Notes: generated from the sequence alone by a model not told the origin. 64,000 nt of DNA from an uncultured Sutterella sp. (GCA_900544345.1 UQUR01000004.1:62001-126000), one strand, 5' to 3'. Positions 17,537 to 25,775 are shown, counted from the first letter of the stretch. Translations and numbers: made by a program.

Positions 17537-18424
17537 ATGTCTGATTTATCGTTATATTCGTCTGACGTTGCACAGGCCAGACACAAGCTGCCCTGGTTTC
17601 GTTGGTTTTTATATGTTTTTTTATCGGCTCTGATCGTCTATTTCCTGTGGATCTGCTCGCAGAATCCAAACTTTGAATGGGCTGTTGTGGGTGAATATTT
17701 TACTCATCAATCCATTTTGCACGGGATAAAAATGACACTTCAATTGACCTTGATTTCAATGCTTTTGGGCATTGTTCTTGGTCTGATTTGTGCATTGGCA
17801 AAACTGTCTGACAGCCGCTTTTTTAACGCTTTGGCTAATAGTTATTTGTGGTTTTTCCGCTCTACTCCACTTTTGGTTCAGTTGTTATTTTGGTACAACT
17901 TAGCGGCCCTTTTTCCTAATATCACATTACCAATTATGGGAACGGTTTCTACAAACGAAGTGATTACACCGATGACGGCGGCCATATTAGGACTATCGTT
18001 AAATGAAGGGGCGTTTATGGGGGAAATTATTCGTGCGGGACTTTTGTCAGTTGATACTAATCAGAAGGAAACGGCACAGGCTTTTGGTATGAGTCAGATT
18101 CAAATTATGTTTAGGATCTTAATCCCACAAGCGATGAAAGCCATTATTCCGCCTACGGGCAATCAAGTGATTTCGATGGTTAAGGCCACAGCGATGGTCT
18201 CAATCATTGCCATGGATGATTTGCTTTACTCCGTGCAAGCCATTTACAACACGACATTTCAGATTATTCCGTTACTGATTGTCGCCGTACTTTGGTATCT
18301 CATTATTACGTCTATTTTGTCAGTACTGCAATGGGTGCTAGAGCGGCATTTCCGAAAGGATCAATTGTCCAATACGAAGAGAGTAGATACTCAAATTTCG
18401 GAGTTGGGGTTATCCAATGAGTGA
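17537..18424 (+). CDS. Amino acid ABC transporter permease
   Basis: A 295-residue inner-membrane permease of the HisM/GlnP type. An N-terminal hydrophobic segment (about residues 24-42) is followed by the core domain starting at HGIKMTLQLTLISMLLG. The ATPase-coupling EAA loop ETAQAFGMSQIQ ... ILIPQAMKAIIPP is seen near residues 178-205. It is longer at the N-terminus than minimal family members (about 220 residues). A single permease gene implies a homodimer. The stop overlaps the ATPase gene start by eight bases (ATGAGTGA), indicating translational coupling. Confidence 0.92.
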   Translation: MSDLSLYSSDVAQARHKLPWFRWFLYVFLSALIVYFLWICSQNPNFEWAVVGEYFTHQSILHGIKMTLQLTLISMLLGIVLGLICALAKLSDSRFFNALANSYLWFFRSTPLLVQLLFWYNLAALFPNITLPIMGTVSTNEVITPMTAAILGLSLNEGAFMGEIIRAGLLSVDTNQKETAQAFGMSQIQIMFRILIPQAMKAIIPPTGNQVISMVKATAMVSIIAMDDLLYSVQAIYNTTFQIIPLLIVAVLWYLIITSILSVLQWVLERHFRKDQLSNTKRVDTQISELGLSNE

Positions 18425-19196
18425 AGAACAAGTCTTTGTAAAGTGTCGCAATGTTCGGAAAAGCTTTGGCGACAATGTGGTTCTCAAGAATATCAACCTT
18501 GACGTAAAGAAAGGAGAGGTTGTTGTGATTCTTGGACCATCGGGCAGCGGCAAGTCAACTCTATTGAGGTGCATCAATCACCTAGAATCCATGGATAGTG
18601 GCTTAATTACAGTAGGTGATCAAGCTATTGGTTATGAGTGGAAAAATGGCGAACTTTGGGAAGCGAGCTACAACACCATTGCCCAACAGCGTCAAAAAAT
18701 CGGAATGGTTTTCCAAGCGTTTAATCTGTTTCCACACTTAACAGTATTAGAAAACGTGATGGAATTTCCAGTACAAGTGCATAAGGTGCCGAAAAACGTG
18801 GCAGCTGACCGCGCGATGAAAATCTTGGCAAAAGTGGGATTAGCCGATAAGGCTAATCAGTATCCGAGGCAACTTTCGGGCGGCCAGCAACAACGTGTCT
18901 CGATTGCACGAGCCTTGGCAATTGAGCCACAACTCCTGCTTTTTGACGAACCAACCTCTGCACTGGATCCAGAATTGGTCGGTGAAGTACTCAATACGAT
19001 CAAATCTCTGGCTCAGCAAGGCTACACGATGATTATTGTTACCCATGAGATCCCGTTTACCCGTGAGGTTGCTGATCGAGTTGTTTTCATGGCTGACGGA
19101 GTGGTGGTCGAAGAGGGAATACCTGCTGAAGTGATGCTACAGCCGAAAACAACAAGGTTTAGAGCGTTTCTTACGCGTTATTTGGATAACAATTAA
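18417..19196 (+). CDS. Amino acid ABC transporter ATP-binding protein
   Basis: A 259-residue ABC ATPase of the GlnQ/HisP class. Walker A is GPSGSGKST (residues 40-48), the Q loop is near residue 100, the signature LSGGQ is at 153-157 and Walker B LLLFDE at 173-178, followed by the His-switch in IIVTHE. A short insert (YEWKNGELWEASYN, about 73-86) is seen in some members. It powers the permease encoded just upstream, with which it overlaps by eight bases. It is the last gene of the 14.8-19.2 kb operon and ends about 105 bases before a bidirectional terminator. Confidence 0.95.
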   Translation: MSEEQVFVKCRNVRKSFGDNVVLKNINLDVKKGEVVVILGPSGSGKSTLLRCINHLESMDSGLITVGDQAIGYEWKNGELWEASYNTIAQQRQKIGMVFQAFNLFPHLTVLENVMEFPVQVHKVPKNVAADRAMKILAKVGLADKANQYPRQLSGGQQQRVSIARALAIEPQLLLFDEPTSALDPELVGEVLNTIKSLAQQGYTMIIVTHEIPFTREVADRVVFMADGVVVEEGIPAEVMLQPKTTRFRAFLTRYLDNN

Positions 19197-19300
19197 CTAA
19201 GAAGAAAAGTAATTTTTATAGTGTTGATGGGGTTGATTGGGATGGGCGCTGCTGTAGCAAGATTGACGTGCGTTATAGCTTAATACTATTGATTTCTTAT

Positions 19301-19336
19301 AAAAGAGGCCGCTACAGAAAATCAGCGGCCTCGTTT
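19301..19336. terminator. Bidirectional terminator between the ABC operon and lrgB
   Basis: Arms GAGGCCGCT (19305-19313) and AGCGGCCTC (19324-19332) with GTTTT on the plus side and TTTTAT on the minus side. Confidence 0.8.
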
Positions 19337-19340
19337 TAAT

Positions 19341-20069
19341 TCAATTCATAAGCCAGTTCAAAAGCGGTGGTGCGATCATGGGGGCAGCAAAAGCTGTGAT
19401 GATGCCAGCAAGTCCCATGGCTAAACCGGAAAAAGCGCCGGCTTTGTCACTGATTTGAAAGGCTCGAGAGGTTCCCATGCCGTGAGCAGCCACTCCTAAG
19501 GAAAAGCCCTTGACATAATCTTTTTTTATTCTGAAGATCTTGAACATCGGGGTCGCTAAAAGAGAGCCAACAATTCCGGTGAGTACAACAATTCCTGCTG
19601 TGAATTCAGGAATGCCTCCCATCTTTTCGGATATGCCCATGGCAATGGGGGTTGTTACGCTTTTAGGTGCCATAGACATGATACTTTCAAAAGAAGCATG
19701 GAAAAGAACACCTAAAAGAACAGTTGAAACTACTCCGACGATACAGCCTACAACAACACCGATTAGTAAAGGAGCCCAAAGTTTAGCAAGGCGAAGACGT
19801 TGATCAAAAAGGGGAACAGCCAGAGCTACGGTTGCCGGACCAAGTAAAAAGTGAACAAACTGAGCGCCAGCAAAAAACGTCTCATATTTTGTATGAGTAG
19901 AAAATAAGATAGCGAGTAGGATGCACACTGCAATGACAAAAGGCGATAGCAGGGTAATGTAGCCGCTTTTTTGATACACCCAGATACCAATTTGATAGGC
20001 AATGAGTGTTAGGCAAAGCCAAAGAACTGGGTTTTGAGCTAAATGGGACCAAAGTAACTCAATCGTCAT
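19341..20069 (-). CDS. lrgB: LrgB/CidB family membrane protein
   Basis: A 242-residue polytopic inner-membrane protein. In Gram-positives LrgAB/CidAB modulate murein hydrolase export; other members export or import small carboxylates such as pyruvate or glycolate, so the role in this organism is open. Family motifs are LLGPATVALAVPL, SVTTPIAMGISEKMGG, AAHGMGTSRAF and FSGLAMGLAGIITAF. The ATG at 20069 is chosen because GGGAG lies just upstream; a longer in-frame version has no support. It overlaps the end of lrgA by 11 bases. Confidence 0.9.
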   Translation of the reverse strand: MTIELLWSHLAQNPVLWLCLTLIAYQIGIWVYQKSGYITLLSPFVIAVCILLAILFSTHTKYETFFAGAQFVHFLLGPATVALAVPLFDQRLRLAKLWAPLLIGVVVGCIVGVVSTVLLGVLFHASFESIMSMAPKSVTTPIAMGISEKMGGIPEFTAGIVVLTGIVGSLLATPMFKIFRIKKDYVKGFSLGVAAHGMGTSRAFQISDKAGAFSGLAMGLAGIITAFAAPMIAPPLLNWLMN

Positions 20070-20568
20070 CGTCAACTCCCAAAATTTTTGCACTCCACTG
20101 AACGACAAGTGCCGTGACGACCATGGTGATGGCTGTTCCGATAACAAGAATGGCTGCTATGGCCATCCATTCAGCGGAAATTCTTTCCCAATGTCTCACA
20201 ATGCCAACGCCAGCAGGGACAAACAAAAGAGCCAAATGCGCTAATAAAACAGAAGCTGTCAAGCGGACCCTTTCAATGAGATCATCTTTAATCACAAATC
20301 CGATCAGCAGAAAAATCATGCCGAGAACGGGGCCGGGGATTGGCCAACCAAAACCATATGACAGTGCTTCACCAATGAGTTGAAGCATTAAAAACAAAGC
20401 TACGGAAATTAACATAAATAAAAACTGTTTATCAGAAAGGACGTCGCATTGTGTCACCAAGTGAGGGAAAAATCCACCATTCTTATGATTAAAAATGAGT
20501 AGATTGATAAGTTTTTGCGAGAAAGAGGGCAAGCAAGAAAAGGCATCCATTCTAGCGCTAAAGGGCAT
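20059..20568 (-). CDS. lrgA: LrgA/CidA family holin-like protein
   Basis: The CidA/LrgA core of about 120 residues starts near residue 44 (LSDKQFLFMLIS) and includes IPGPVLGMIFL and VLLAHLALLFVPAGVG, with four hydrophobic segments. As drawn from the first ATG the protein has 169 residues, about 45 more than usual. The N-terminal part is not membrane-like and no start there has a good ribosome site, so the true start may be internal (a GTG at the LVTQCD position or a later ATG). It acts with LrgB, which overlaps its 3' end. It is divergent from the exported M20 peptidase gene. Confidence 0.8.
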   Translation of the reverse strand: MPFSARMDAFSCLPSFSQKLINLLIFNHKNGGFFPHLVTQCDVLSDKQFLFMLISVALFLMLQLIGEALSYGFGWPIPGPVLGMIFLLIGFVIKDDLIERVRLTASVLLAHLALLFVPAGVGIVRHWERISAEWMAIAAILVIGTAITMVVTALVVQWSAKILGVDDDD

Positions 20569-20677
20569 TTAAAAAAGAGAAAAATATTTCTCGTTTCTAC
20601 GGATTAAAAATCAAAAAAAATAGGTACAAAATAGTAATGGTTCATTTTCACTGAAACTTTTCAACGGGAGGTTGTCT

Positions 20678-22375
20678 ATGCGAAAAACTCGTTGTGCATT
20701 GGCTGTCGGTCTGGCGATGATTGCCGGCGTTGCTTACGCCGTTGTGCCCCAAGTCAGTCCGGATGTTCAGAAAGCTGCAGAAACGATCTATAAAGATCCT
20801 GTGATGCAAAAAATGCTCACAGAACTCACGAGTGATGAAAACGCGCAATTCCGATTCAATACTCATATGGAAGTGACTCGTATCGCTTCTCCGTCACGTT
20901 CGGAAATGCGTCGCGCAGAAGAACTGGCTCGCCGTATGGTCGAAGAATGGGGCTTTGACAAAAAAGATATTATGACAACGCCTGAAGGCATTATTAAGGG
21001 TGCCGGTATTCAGAAGGTTGATGGTTTGCCTGTTTACAATGTTTGTGTTCGTATTCCTGGCACATATTCTCAAGAAAAAGGTGCACAAAGCTATAAGGGA
21101 CAATTCCCGAAGGTGTTGCTTGAAGGGCACACCGATACGGTAAACCCAGCTAAGTTGCCGCCCAAGAGTAATCCGTACATGCCGGTTAAGTTGCAAAAGG
21201 CCACTGAAGCTATTGTTTCGACCCCTGAAGCACTTGCAGCCATTAAGGATGAGCTGCACTTCGATAAAAACGGCAAGATTATTCAGGATGAAAACTATAA
21301 AAAAGCCTATGTACGTTATGCCAATTTAGAAGACGCTCAGAAAAAGGGAGGCTATCGTATTTATGTTCCGGGCTTTGCCGATGCCATGGGTAATACAACC
21401 GGTGTAATGACGGCCGCTATCATGATGAAGAAGTACAACATCAAGCCTGTGTATGACATTTGGGTTTGTGGTACGGCTGGTGAAGAAGGCAAGGGTAACC
21501 TTTGCGGTATGAAGCAACTTTACGGTTATAACCAAGACACCGGTAAAGGCAATAACGCGTTGAACTTTGTCGCAAACTTTGCTGCCGACTCTACTCGTGC
21601 TGGTTCCGGAACGTTAAATTACCTGGGTAGTTATCGTTTTGAAATCAAGTACACAGAACCTGCCGGTTACAAGCAAGGGGGAGCAGAAGCTCCGAGCGCT
21701 TTGATGGCAATGACTCGTTCGATTGCCAAGATCGCAGACATTAAGTCGCCTTGGGATTTAGATAAGAAGGCTGAACGTACGACGTACACAGTGGGCGTTG
21801 CCAGCTGCGATGATGCAACTAATGGTGAACGTTCTCGCTCTTGCACTTTGATGGTTGATATGCGTTCTCCGACACAAGGACCGTTAAGTGCAATGCGTGC
21901 ACAAATTGAGCCAACCTTTAAGGCTGCTTTGGATGAAGAAAATGCGAAGTATGGCGTAAAGACCGGTGATAAGAATGCCGTCAAGATGGAATTAGTTTGG
22001 TTCGGTGACCGTCCGGCTCACCAACGTGCCAACTTCAACGATATCGCTACTCAAATCTATTGGCAAACTGCTCAAACAGTCGGTATTGATAAGATTAAAG
22101 AGTTAAAGACCAACTCTTCGAGTTTAAATGACAATGTTCCTGCTGCTGTAGGTGTGCCGACAGTGAACTTTAATGTCCATACGCCTGCTGCAAATGGCGG
22201 TGGCCATACTTTCAATGAATGGGGTATCCCAGGCAATGCTCAGGACGAAGGTAAGCGTATTTTCCGCATGATTCTCATGGGCTTAACTGCTGCTGGCTAT
22301 CATACGAGTACTGGTGATGTCGTTAAACCGACGGCAGCTCCAATTGGTGCTCGTACGACAGAGGATATGTACTAA
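20678..22375 (+). CDS. Exported M20 family metallopeptidase
   Basis: A 565-residue protein with a Sec signal (RKTRCALAVGLAMIAGVAYA), so it should act in the periplasm. M20 metal-site features are LLEGHTDTV (about residue 150), an aspartate in GFADAMGNTTGV, and the catalytic/metal glutamates in GTAGEEGKGNLCG. The dimerisation-like region (FEIKYTEPAGYKQGG) lacks the usual GGHS motif. The last metal histidine is probably in NGGGHTFNEWG near the C-terminus. The ATG at 20678 lies seven bases after GGGAGG; an in-frame TTG at 20672 is too close to that site. A second small gene follows 24 bases downstream and encodes a dimerisation-like domain alone. Confidence 0.85.
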   Translation: MRKTRCALAVGLAMIAGVAYAVVPQVSPDVQKAAETIYKDPVMQKMLTELTSDENAQFRFNTHMEVTRIASPSRSEMRRAEELARRMVEEWGFDKKDIMTTPEGIIKGAGIQKVDGLPVYNVCVRIPGTYSQEKGAQSYKGQFPKVLLEGHTDTVNPAKLPPKSNPYMPVKLQKATEAIVSTPEALAAIKDELHFDKNGKIIQDENYKKAYVRYANLEDAQKKGGYRIYVPGFADAMGNTTGVMTAAIMMKKYNIKPVYDIWVCGTAGEEGKGNLCGMKQLYGYNQDTGKGNNALNFVANFAADSTRAGSGTLNYLGSYRFEIKYTEPAGYKQGGAEAPSALMAMTRSIAKIADIKSPWDLDKKAERTTYTVGVASCDDATNGERSRSCTLMVDMRSPTQGPLSAMRAQIEPTFKAALDEENAKYGVKTGDKNAVKMELVWFGDRPAHQRANFNDIATQIYWQTAQTVGIDKIKELKTNSSSLNDNVPAAVGVPTVNFNVHTPAANGGGHTFNEWGIPGNAQDEGKRIFRMILMGLTAAGYHTSTGDVVKPTAAPIGARTTEDMY

Positions 22376-22399
22376 TAGGGAACATTGGGAGAGAACATT

Positions 22400-22825
22400 A
22401 TGAAAGGAAAATTATTAGTTGCTTTGCTGGGTTCGTTTGCAGCATCTGTGGCAATGGCTGATGTCTCCAGTGTTCTGACAGTGGATATCCAAGGTCCTGG
22501 AGGACATAGTAATGGCGCTTACGGAAACACCAATGCGGTGCATGCAGGTGCCAGAGCAATTATGGAGATCGAAAAGGCTATTCCGTCTCAAAAGCAGTGC
22601 ATCGTCTCGGCTTTTAATGGTGGGGTTTCTGTGAATGCTATTGCAGCTGACGGTCATTTTAAGGTTTCGCTCAATGCTAAGGACGAAAAGGAAATGGCAG
22701 CGCTGAAGCAAAAAGTTGAAGCCGCTGTCAAGAAAGGTGTTGATGCTGAAAATGCTTTCCGCGGTGTCAAACCTGGTGCCTTAACTGGTGGCGTTCCAGC
22801 TGAAGTGCGCTACACGATCAAGTAG
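22400..22825 (+). CDS. Exported stand-alone M20 dimerisation-like domain
   Basis: A 141-residue protein with a signal peptide (MKGKLLVALLGSFAASVAMA). The mature part reads VDIQGPGGHSNGAYGNTNAV followed by an alpha helix and a strand ending VNAIAADGHFKVSL. This matches the peptidase M20 dimerisation domain, including its GGHS and NAI-type motifs, but no catalytic domain is attached. It follows the exported M20 enzyme by 24 bases, with GGGAGAG as ribosome site, and the operon ends in a hairpin. It may pair with the enzyme or shape its substrate site; this is inference. The alternative is a relic of a second M20 gene, but the intact signal peptide and open frame argue for use. Confidence 0.75.
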   Translation: MKGKLLVALLGSFAASVAMADVSSVLTVDIQGPGGHSNGAYGNTNAVHAGARAIMEIEKAIPSQKQCIVSAFNGGVSVNAIAADGHFKVSLNAKDEKEMAALKQKVEAAVKKGVDAENAFRGVKPGALTGGVPAEVRYTIK

Positions 22826-22847
22826 CCTAGCCATCGCGTAAAAAGTG

Positions 22848-22879
22848 TGATTGAGCCGCCTGAATAGGCGGCTTAATCA
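22848..22879 (+). terminator. Terminator-like hairpin after the M20 pair
   Basis: 14-bp stem TGATTGAGCCGCCT / AGGCGGCTTAATCA with one G-U, loop GAAT; no strong U-tract follows. Confidence 0.6.
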
Positions 22880-22943
22880 TATAGATAAAAGATCACAAAA
22901 AGATCTAATAATTAATATAGATCAATAAAAATAAAATGAAATA

Positions 22944-22972
22944 TTGAATAATTATCCATAAATAAATAATAT
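22944..22972 (+). promoter_or_regulatory. Predicted sigma-70 promoter for the 35-residue protein gene
   Basis: TTGAAT (22944-22949), 17-base spacer, TAATAT (22967-22972) in an AT-rich stretch, 32 bases before the start codon. Confidence 0.5.
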
Positions 22973-23003
22973 AAAAGTATCAAAAAATGAGCTGGAGGAA
23001 ATT

Positions 23004-23111
23004 ATGTATAAATATATGTGGTTGTTAGATCTCATGGCGCAAACGATTTTTGCCATTACCTTCACACTTTTAAGCGTTGGTACAGTTTTGACAGTGTTGG
23101 AATCAATTTAA
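23004..23111 (+). CDS. Small membrane protein, 35 residues, unknown function
   Basis: ATG at 23004, preceded by a very good ribosome site (GGAGG with a six-base gap), and a stop TAA at 23109. The peptide starts MYKYMWLLDLMAQTIF and ends SVGTVLTVLESI; residues about 8-30 are hydrophobic and can span the membrane once. A promoter-like element lies upstream and a strong terminator starts 15 bases after the stop, so it is a complete monocistronic unit. The size resembles small subunits of membrane complexes (for example CydX-type), but I see no family match, and no partner complex is adjacent. It is not a fragment of a neighbouring gene. Confidence 0.65.
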   Translation: MYKYMWLLDLMAQTIFAITFTLLSVGTVLTVLESI

Positions 23112-23126
23112 ACGGAAAAAAGATAC

Positions 23127-23154
23127 AAAAACCGGCGCAAATGCGCCGGTTTTC
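23127..23154. terminator. Bidirectional terminator
   Basis: AAAACCGGCGC, loop AAAT, GCGCCGGTTTT. It ends the small membrane protein gene on the plus strand. The minus strand also has a U-rich tail (TTTTTGTATC). Confidence 0.85.
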
Positions 23155-23364
23155 GCTTGGACCAAAGAAGTCTTTAGGACTTGAACGTTTATTGTTAAGG
23201 AGACACAAACAAACGCTCACTGAGCTGGGAGAGATTTAACCAAACTTTAGATTCCACCCCTTTTTGGCCCCTATTGTTTGGAAAATCACTCAAACTTCTT
23301 GCTTGACTGTAACTTTATCGCAGAAATCTTGCGTGAAGCTTACGTCGTAGCAAAAAGATTTGTA
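23127..23364 (-). ncRNA. Candidate Fur-controlled small RNA (predicted transcript)
   Basis: A minus-strand promoter overlapped by a Fur box (see 23371-23399) would start a transcript near 23364. It would run to the terminator at 23127-23154, giving about 235 nt. No convincing coding frame is found; the best is a 21-codon GTG frame after AAGGGG. An iron-repressed regulatory RNA, analogous in principle to RyhB/NrrF types, fits, but no sequence similarity is claimed. Confidence 0.4.
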
Positions 23365-23370
23365 ATGCTT

Positions 23371-23399
23371 ATATTAATGATAATAATTCTCATTTGCAA
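23371..23399 (-). promoter_or_regulatory. Fur box overlapping a minus-strand promoter
   Basis: ATTAATGATAATAATTCTC (23373-23391) matches 15 of 19 positions of the classical Fur consensus. On the minus strand TTGCAA (23399-23394), a 17-base spacer and TAATAT (23376-23371) form a sigma-70-like promoter that the Fur box covers. The plus-strand gene downstream (queA) is not an iron gene, so the site more likely controls minus-strand transcription. Confidence 0.6.
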
Positions 23400-23498
23400 G
23401 TTTTTTTGAACTTTTTGCTTCTTTTTGTATTCGCTGTTTTTCCAAAAAGTTAAAAAAACGGTAAGATGCGTCCTTTCTAACTTTTGGCCGGTAAAGCC

Positions 23499-24545
23499 AT
23501 GTCTGAACACGAACTACTTTTATCTGATTTTGATTTTGATCTGCCTTTAGATCGAATTGCTCAGTTCCCCCTTAAAGATCGTGCCTCGAGCCGCCTTTTG
23601 CATGTAATGCCGGATCGACTTGAAGATTGGCACTTTAGGGATATTGTTAATTTACTTCGTTCGGATGACCTGTTAGTGATGAACAATACTAAGGTCATCA
23701 AAGCTCGCTTATTGGGTAAGAAGGAAACGGGCGGTGCTGTAGAGGTGCTGATGGAACGCATTACAGGCGAATACACCGCTATTGCTATGGCTCGTGCAAG
23801 CAAAAGTCCAAAGGCAGGCAGTTATCTGATTTTTGAGGCCGATGGGCAAACCGAGCGAGTGGAAGTAACAGGTAGAGAAGGCGAATTTTTTGCTTTGCGA
23901 TTTGAGCATCCTGTTTTGCAAGTACTAGATTTCTACGGAAAAGTACCGTTGCCTCCCTATATTGAACATGCGGCCGATAAAAGTGACGAGCAACGCTATC
24001 AGACTGTGTATGCCCAAACGCCGGGTGCCGTAGCGGCGCCAACAGCAGGGCTTCATTTCACAGAAGAAGTGATTGATGCACTGAAGAAAAAAGGTGTGCA
24101 GATCGCCTTTGTTACGTTGCACGTTGGTGCTGGAACATTTCAACCTGTACGTGTAGAAAAGCTTTCTGAGCATATCATGCACTCTGAGTGGTACACGATC
24201 AGCGAAGAAACTGCTGAGGCTGTAAATCGTGCCAAGAAAGAAGGACGACGGGTTGTTTCAGTTGGCACAACTAGTTTACGTGCATTAGAAAGTGCAGCTG
24301 CGAAAAAGGGTGAAATTCAGCCGGGTGCCCGTGATACCCGTCTATTTATTAAGCCCGGTTATGAATTCAAAATAATTGATGCACTGATTACTAATTTCCA
24401 TCTGCCGAAATCAACATTGTTAATGTTGGTCTCTGCATTGGCCGGTAAAGAAAGAATTGATTCGGCCTATCAATACGCCATCAAAGAGCATTACCGCTTC
24501 TTCAGTTATGGCGATGCGATGTTGTTGGAAAAAAAGCCGGAGTAA
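23499..24545 (+). CDS. queA: S-adenosylmethionine:tRNA ribosyltransferase-isomerase
   Basis: Adds the cyclopentene-forming ribosyl unit of SAM to preQ1 in tRNA, making epoxyqueuosine. The 348-residue protein has typical QueA landmarks: FDFDLPLDRIAQFPL at the N-terminus, MNNTKVIKARL, GAVAAPTAGLHFT, THVGAGTF-type LHVGAGTFQPV and a C-terminal TNFHLPKSTLLMLVSA. The ATG at 23499 gives the standard N-terminus; an in-frame TTG 15 bases upstream is less likely. tgt follows after three bases. The next enzyme, QueH, is encoded at 36 kb. Confidence 0.97.
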   Translation: MSEHELLLSDFDFDLPLDRIAQFPLKDRASSRLLHVMPDRLEDWHFRDIVNLLRSDDLLVMNNTKVIKARLLGKKETGGAVEVLMERITGEYTAIAMARASKSPKAGSYLIFEADGQTERVEVTGREGEFFALRFEHPVLQVLDFYGKVPLPPYIEHAADKSDEQRYQTVYAQTPGAVAAPTAGLHFTEEVIDALKKKGVQIAFVTLHVGAGTFQPVRVEKLSEHIMHSEWYTISEETAEAVNRAKKEGRRVVSVGTTSLRALESAAAKKGEIQPGARDTRLFIKPGYEFKIIDALITNFHLPKSTLLMLVSALAGKERIDSAYQYAIKEHYRFFSYGDAMLLEKKPE

Positions 24546-24548
24546 GTT

Positions 24549-25682
24549 GTGAGCCTTGAATTTACAGTGAAAAAGACCGCTGGGAAAGCCCGACGCGGAG
24601 AGATGAAATTAAACCATGGAATAGTTCAAACGCCGATTTTTATGCCGGTGGGTACTTACGGAACCGTTAAGGCCATGGCTCCTAACGAATTGGAAGAGAT
24701 CGGCTCACAGATTATTTTGGGCAATACATTTCACTTGTGGTTACGTCCAGGCTTGGATGTCATTGAAAAACACGGCGGTTTGCACCAATTTATGGGCTGG
24801 AATAAGCCGATTTTGACTGATTCTGGAGGTTTTCAGGTTTTTTCGCTTAAAGGGCTTCGGAAAATAACCGAAGAAGGAGTGAAGTTTGCCTCTCCGATCA
24901 ATGGTGACAAATTATTCTTAACGCCTGAAGTCTCTATGCAGATTCAGCGTGTGCTCAACAGCGATATTGTGATGGTTTTTGATGAATGTACTCCGTACAA
25001 GATCAATGATCGTCCGGCCACTGAGGAAGAGGCCGCTAAATCAATGCGAATGTCGCTTCGTTGGGCTCGCCGTAGCAAAGAAGAATTCGTCCGCTTAGGT
25101 AATCCCAATGCTCTTTTCGGCATTGTTCAAGGTGGGATGTATGAGCACCTAAGGCTTGAGTCTTTGCAGGGCTTAAAGGAAATAGGCTTTCATGGTTACG
25201 CCGTAGGTGGATTGTCTGTTGGTGAGCCCAAAGAAGAAATGCACCGTATTATGGAAAAAATCGTTTGGCAGCTACCTCAGGATAAACCCCGTTATCTGAT
25301 GGGGGTAGGTACACCAGAGGATTTGGTTGAAGGGGTGAGCCAAGGCATTGATATGTTTGACTGTGTTATGCCTACCCGTAATGCTCGAAACGGTTGGCTT
25401 TTTACTCGTTACGGTGATGTGAAGATCCGCAATAGTAAATACAAGGATGATTTACGGCCTCTGGATCCCACGTGCGATTGTTACGCCTGCAAACATTTTT
25501 CCAGAGCCTATTTACATCATTTGCAAAAGGTCAATGAAATTTTGGGGGCGAGATTGAATACCATTCATAATCTTCACTACTATTTGCATCTGATGCAAGA
25601 AATTCGTGATGCACTGGATGCAGATCGTTTTGAAGAGTGGCGTGAAGAGTTTTACGCTAATCGTGCTCGTGGTGTAGATTGA
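24549..25682 (+). CDS. tgt: tRNA-guanine transglycosylase
   Basis: Swaps guanine-34 of GUN-anticodon tRNAs for preQ1, the step before QueA. It has 377 residues, the typical bacterial length. Seen in order: TPIFMPVGTYGTVKAM, the substrate pocket LTDSGGFQVFSL, the nucleophile region VMPTRNARNG, and the zinc site CDCYACKHF with a downstream histidine. The start is GTG at 24549, three bases after the queA stop, with GGAG in the queA end. queA-tgt-yajC-secDF is a conserved proteobacterial order. Confidence 0.97.
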   Translation: MSLEFTVKKTAGKARRGEMKLNHGIVQTPIFMPVGTYGTVKAMAPNELEEIGSQIILGNTFHLWLRPGLDVIEKHGGLHQFMGWNKPILTDSGGFQVFSLKGLRKITEEGVKFASPINGDKLFLTPEVSMQIQRVLNSDIVMVFDECTPYKINDRPATEEEAAKSMRMSLRWARRSKEEFVRLGNPNALFGIVQGGMYEHLRLESLQGLKEIGFHGYAVGGLSVGEPKEEMHRIMEKIVWQLPQDKPRYLMGVGTPEDLVEGVSQGIDMFDCVMPTRNARNGWLFTRYGDVKIRNSKYKDDLRPLDPTCDCYACKHFSRAYLHHLQKVNEILGARLNTIHNLHYYLHLMQEIRDALDADRFEEWREEFYANRARGVD

Positions 25683-25775
25683 TGGATTTTAGACGGAAAA
25701 AAAGACTGAAATCCCCCTATAATTACAGAACTACTTTGTCCGAGACGGTCTCGGGCGTTTTTAATGGAGTCCTAC

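Noticed and set aside
23018..23239. A 73-codon plus-strand frame overlapping the 35-residue gene
   Set aside because: It runs through a strong terminator and has no ribosome site; the 35-residue frame has better signals.
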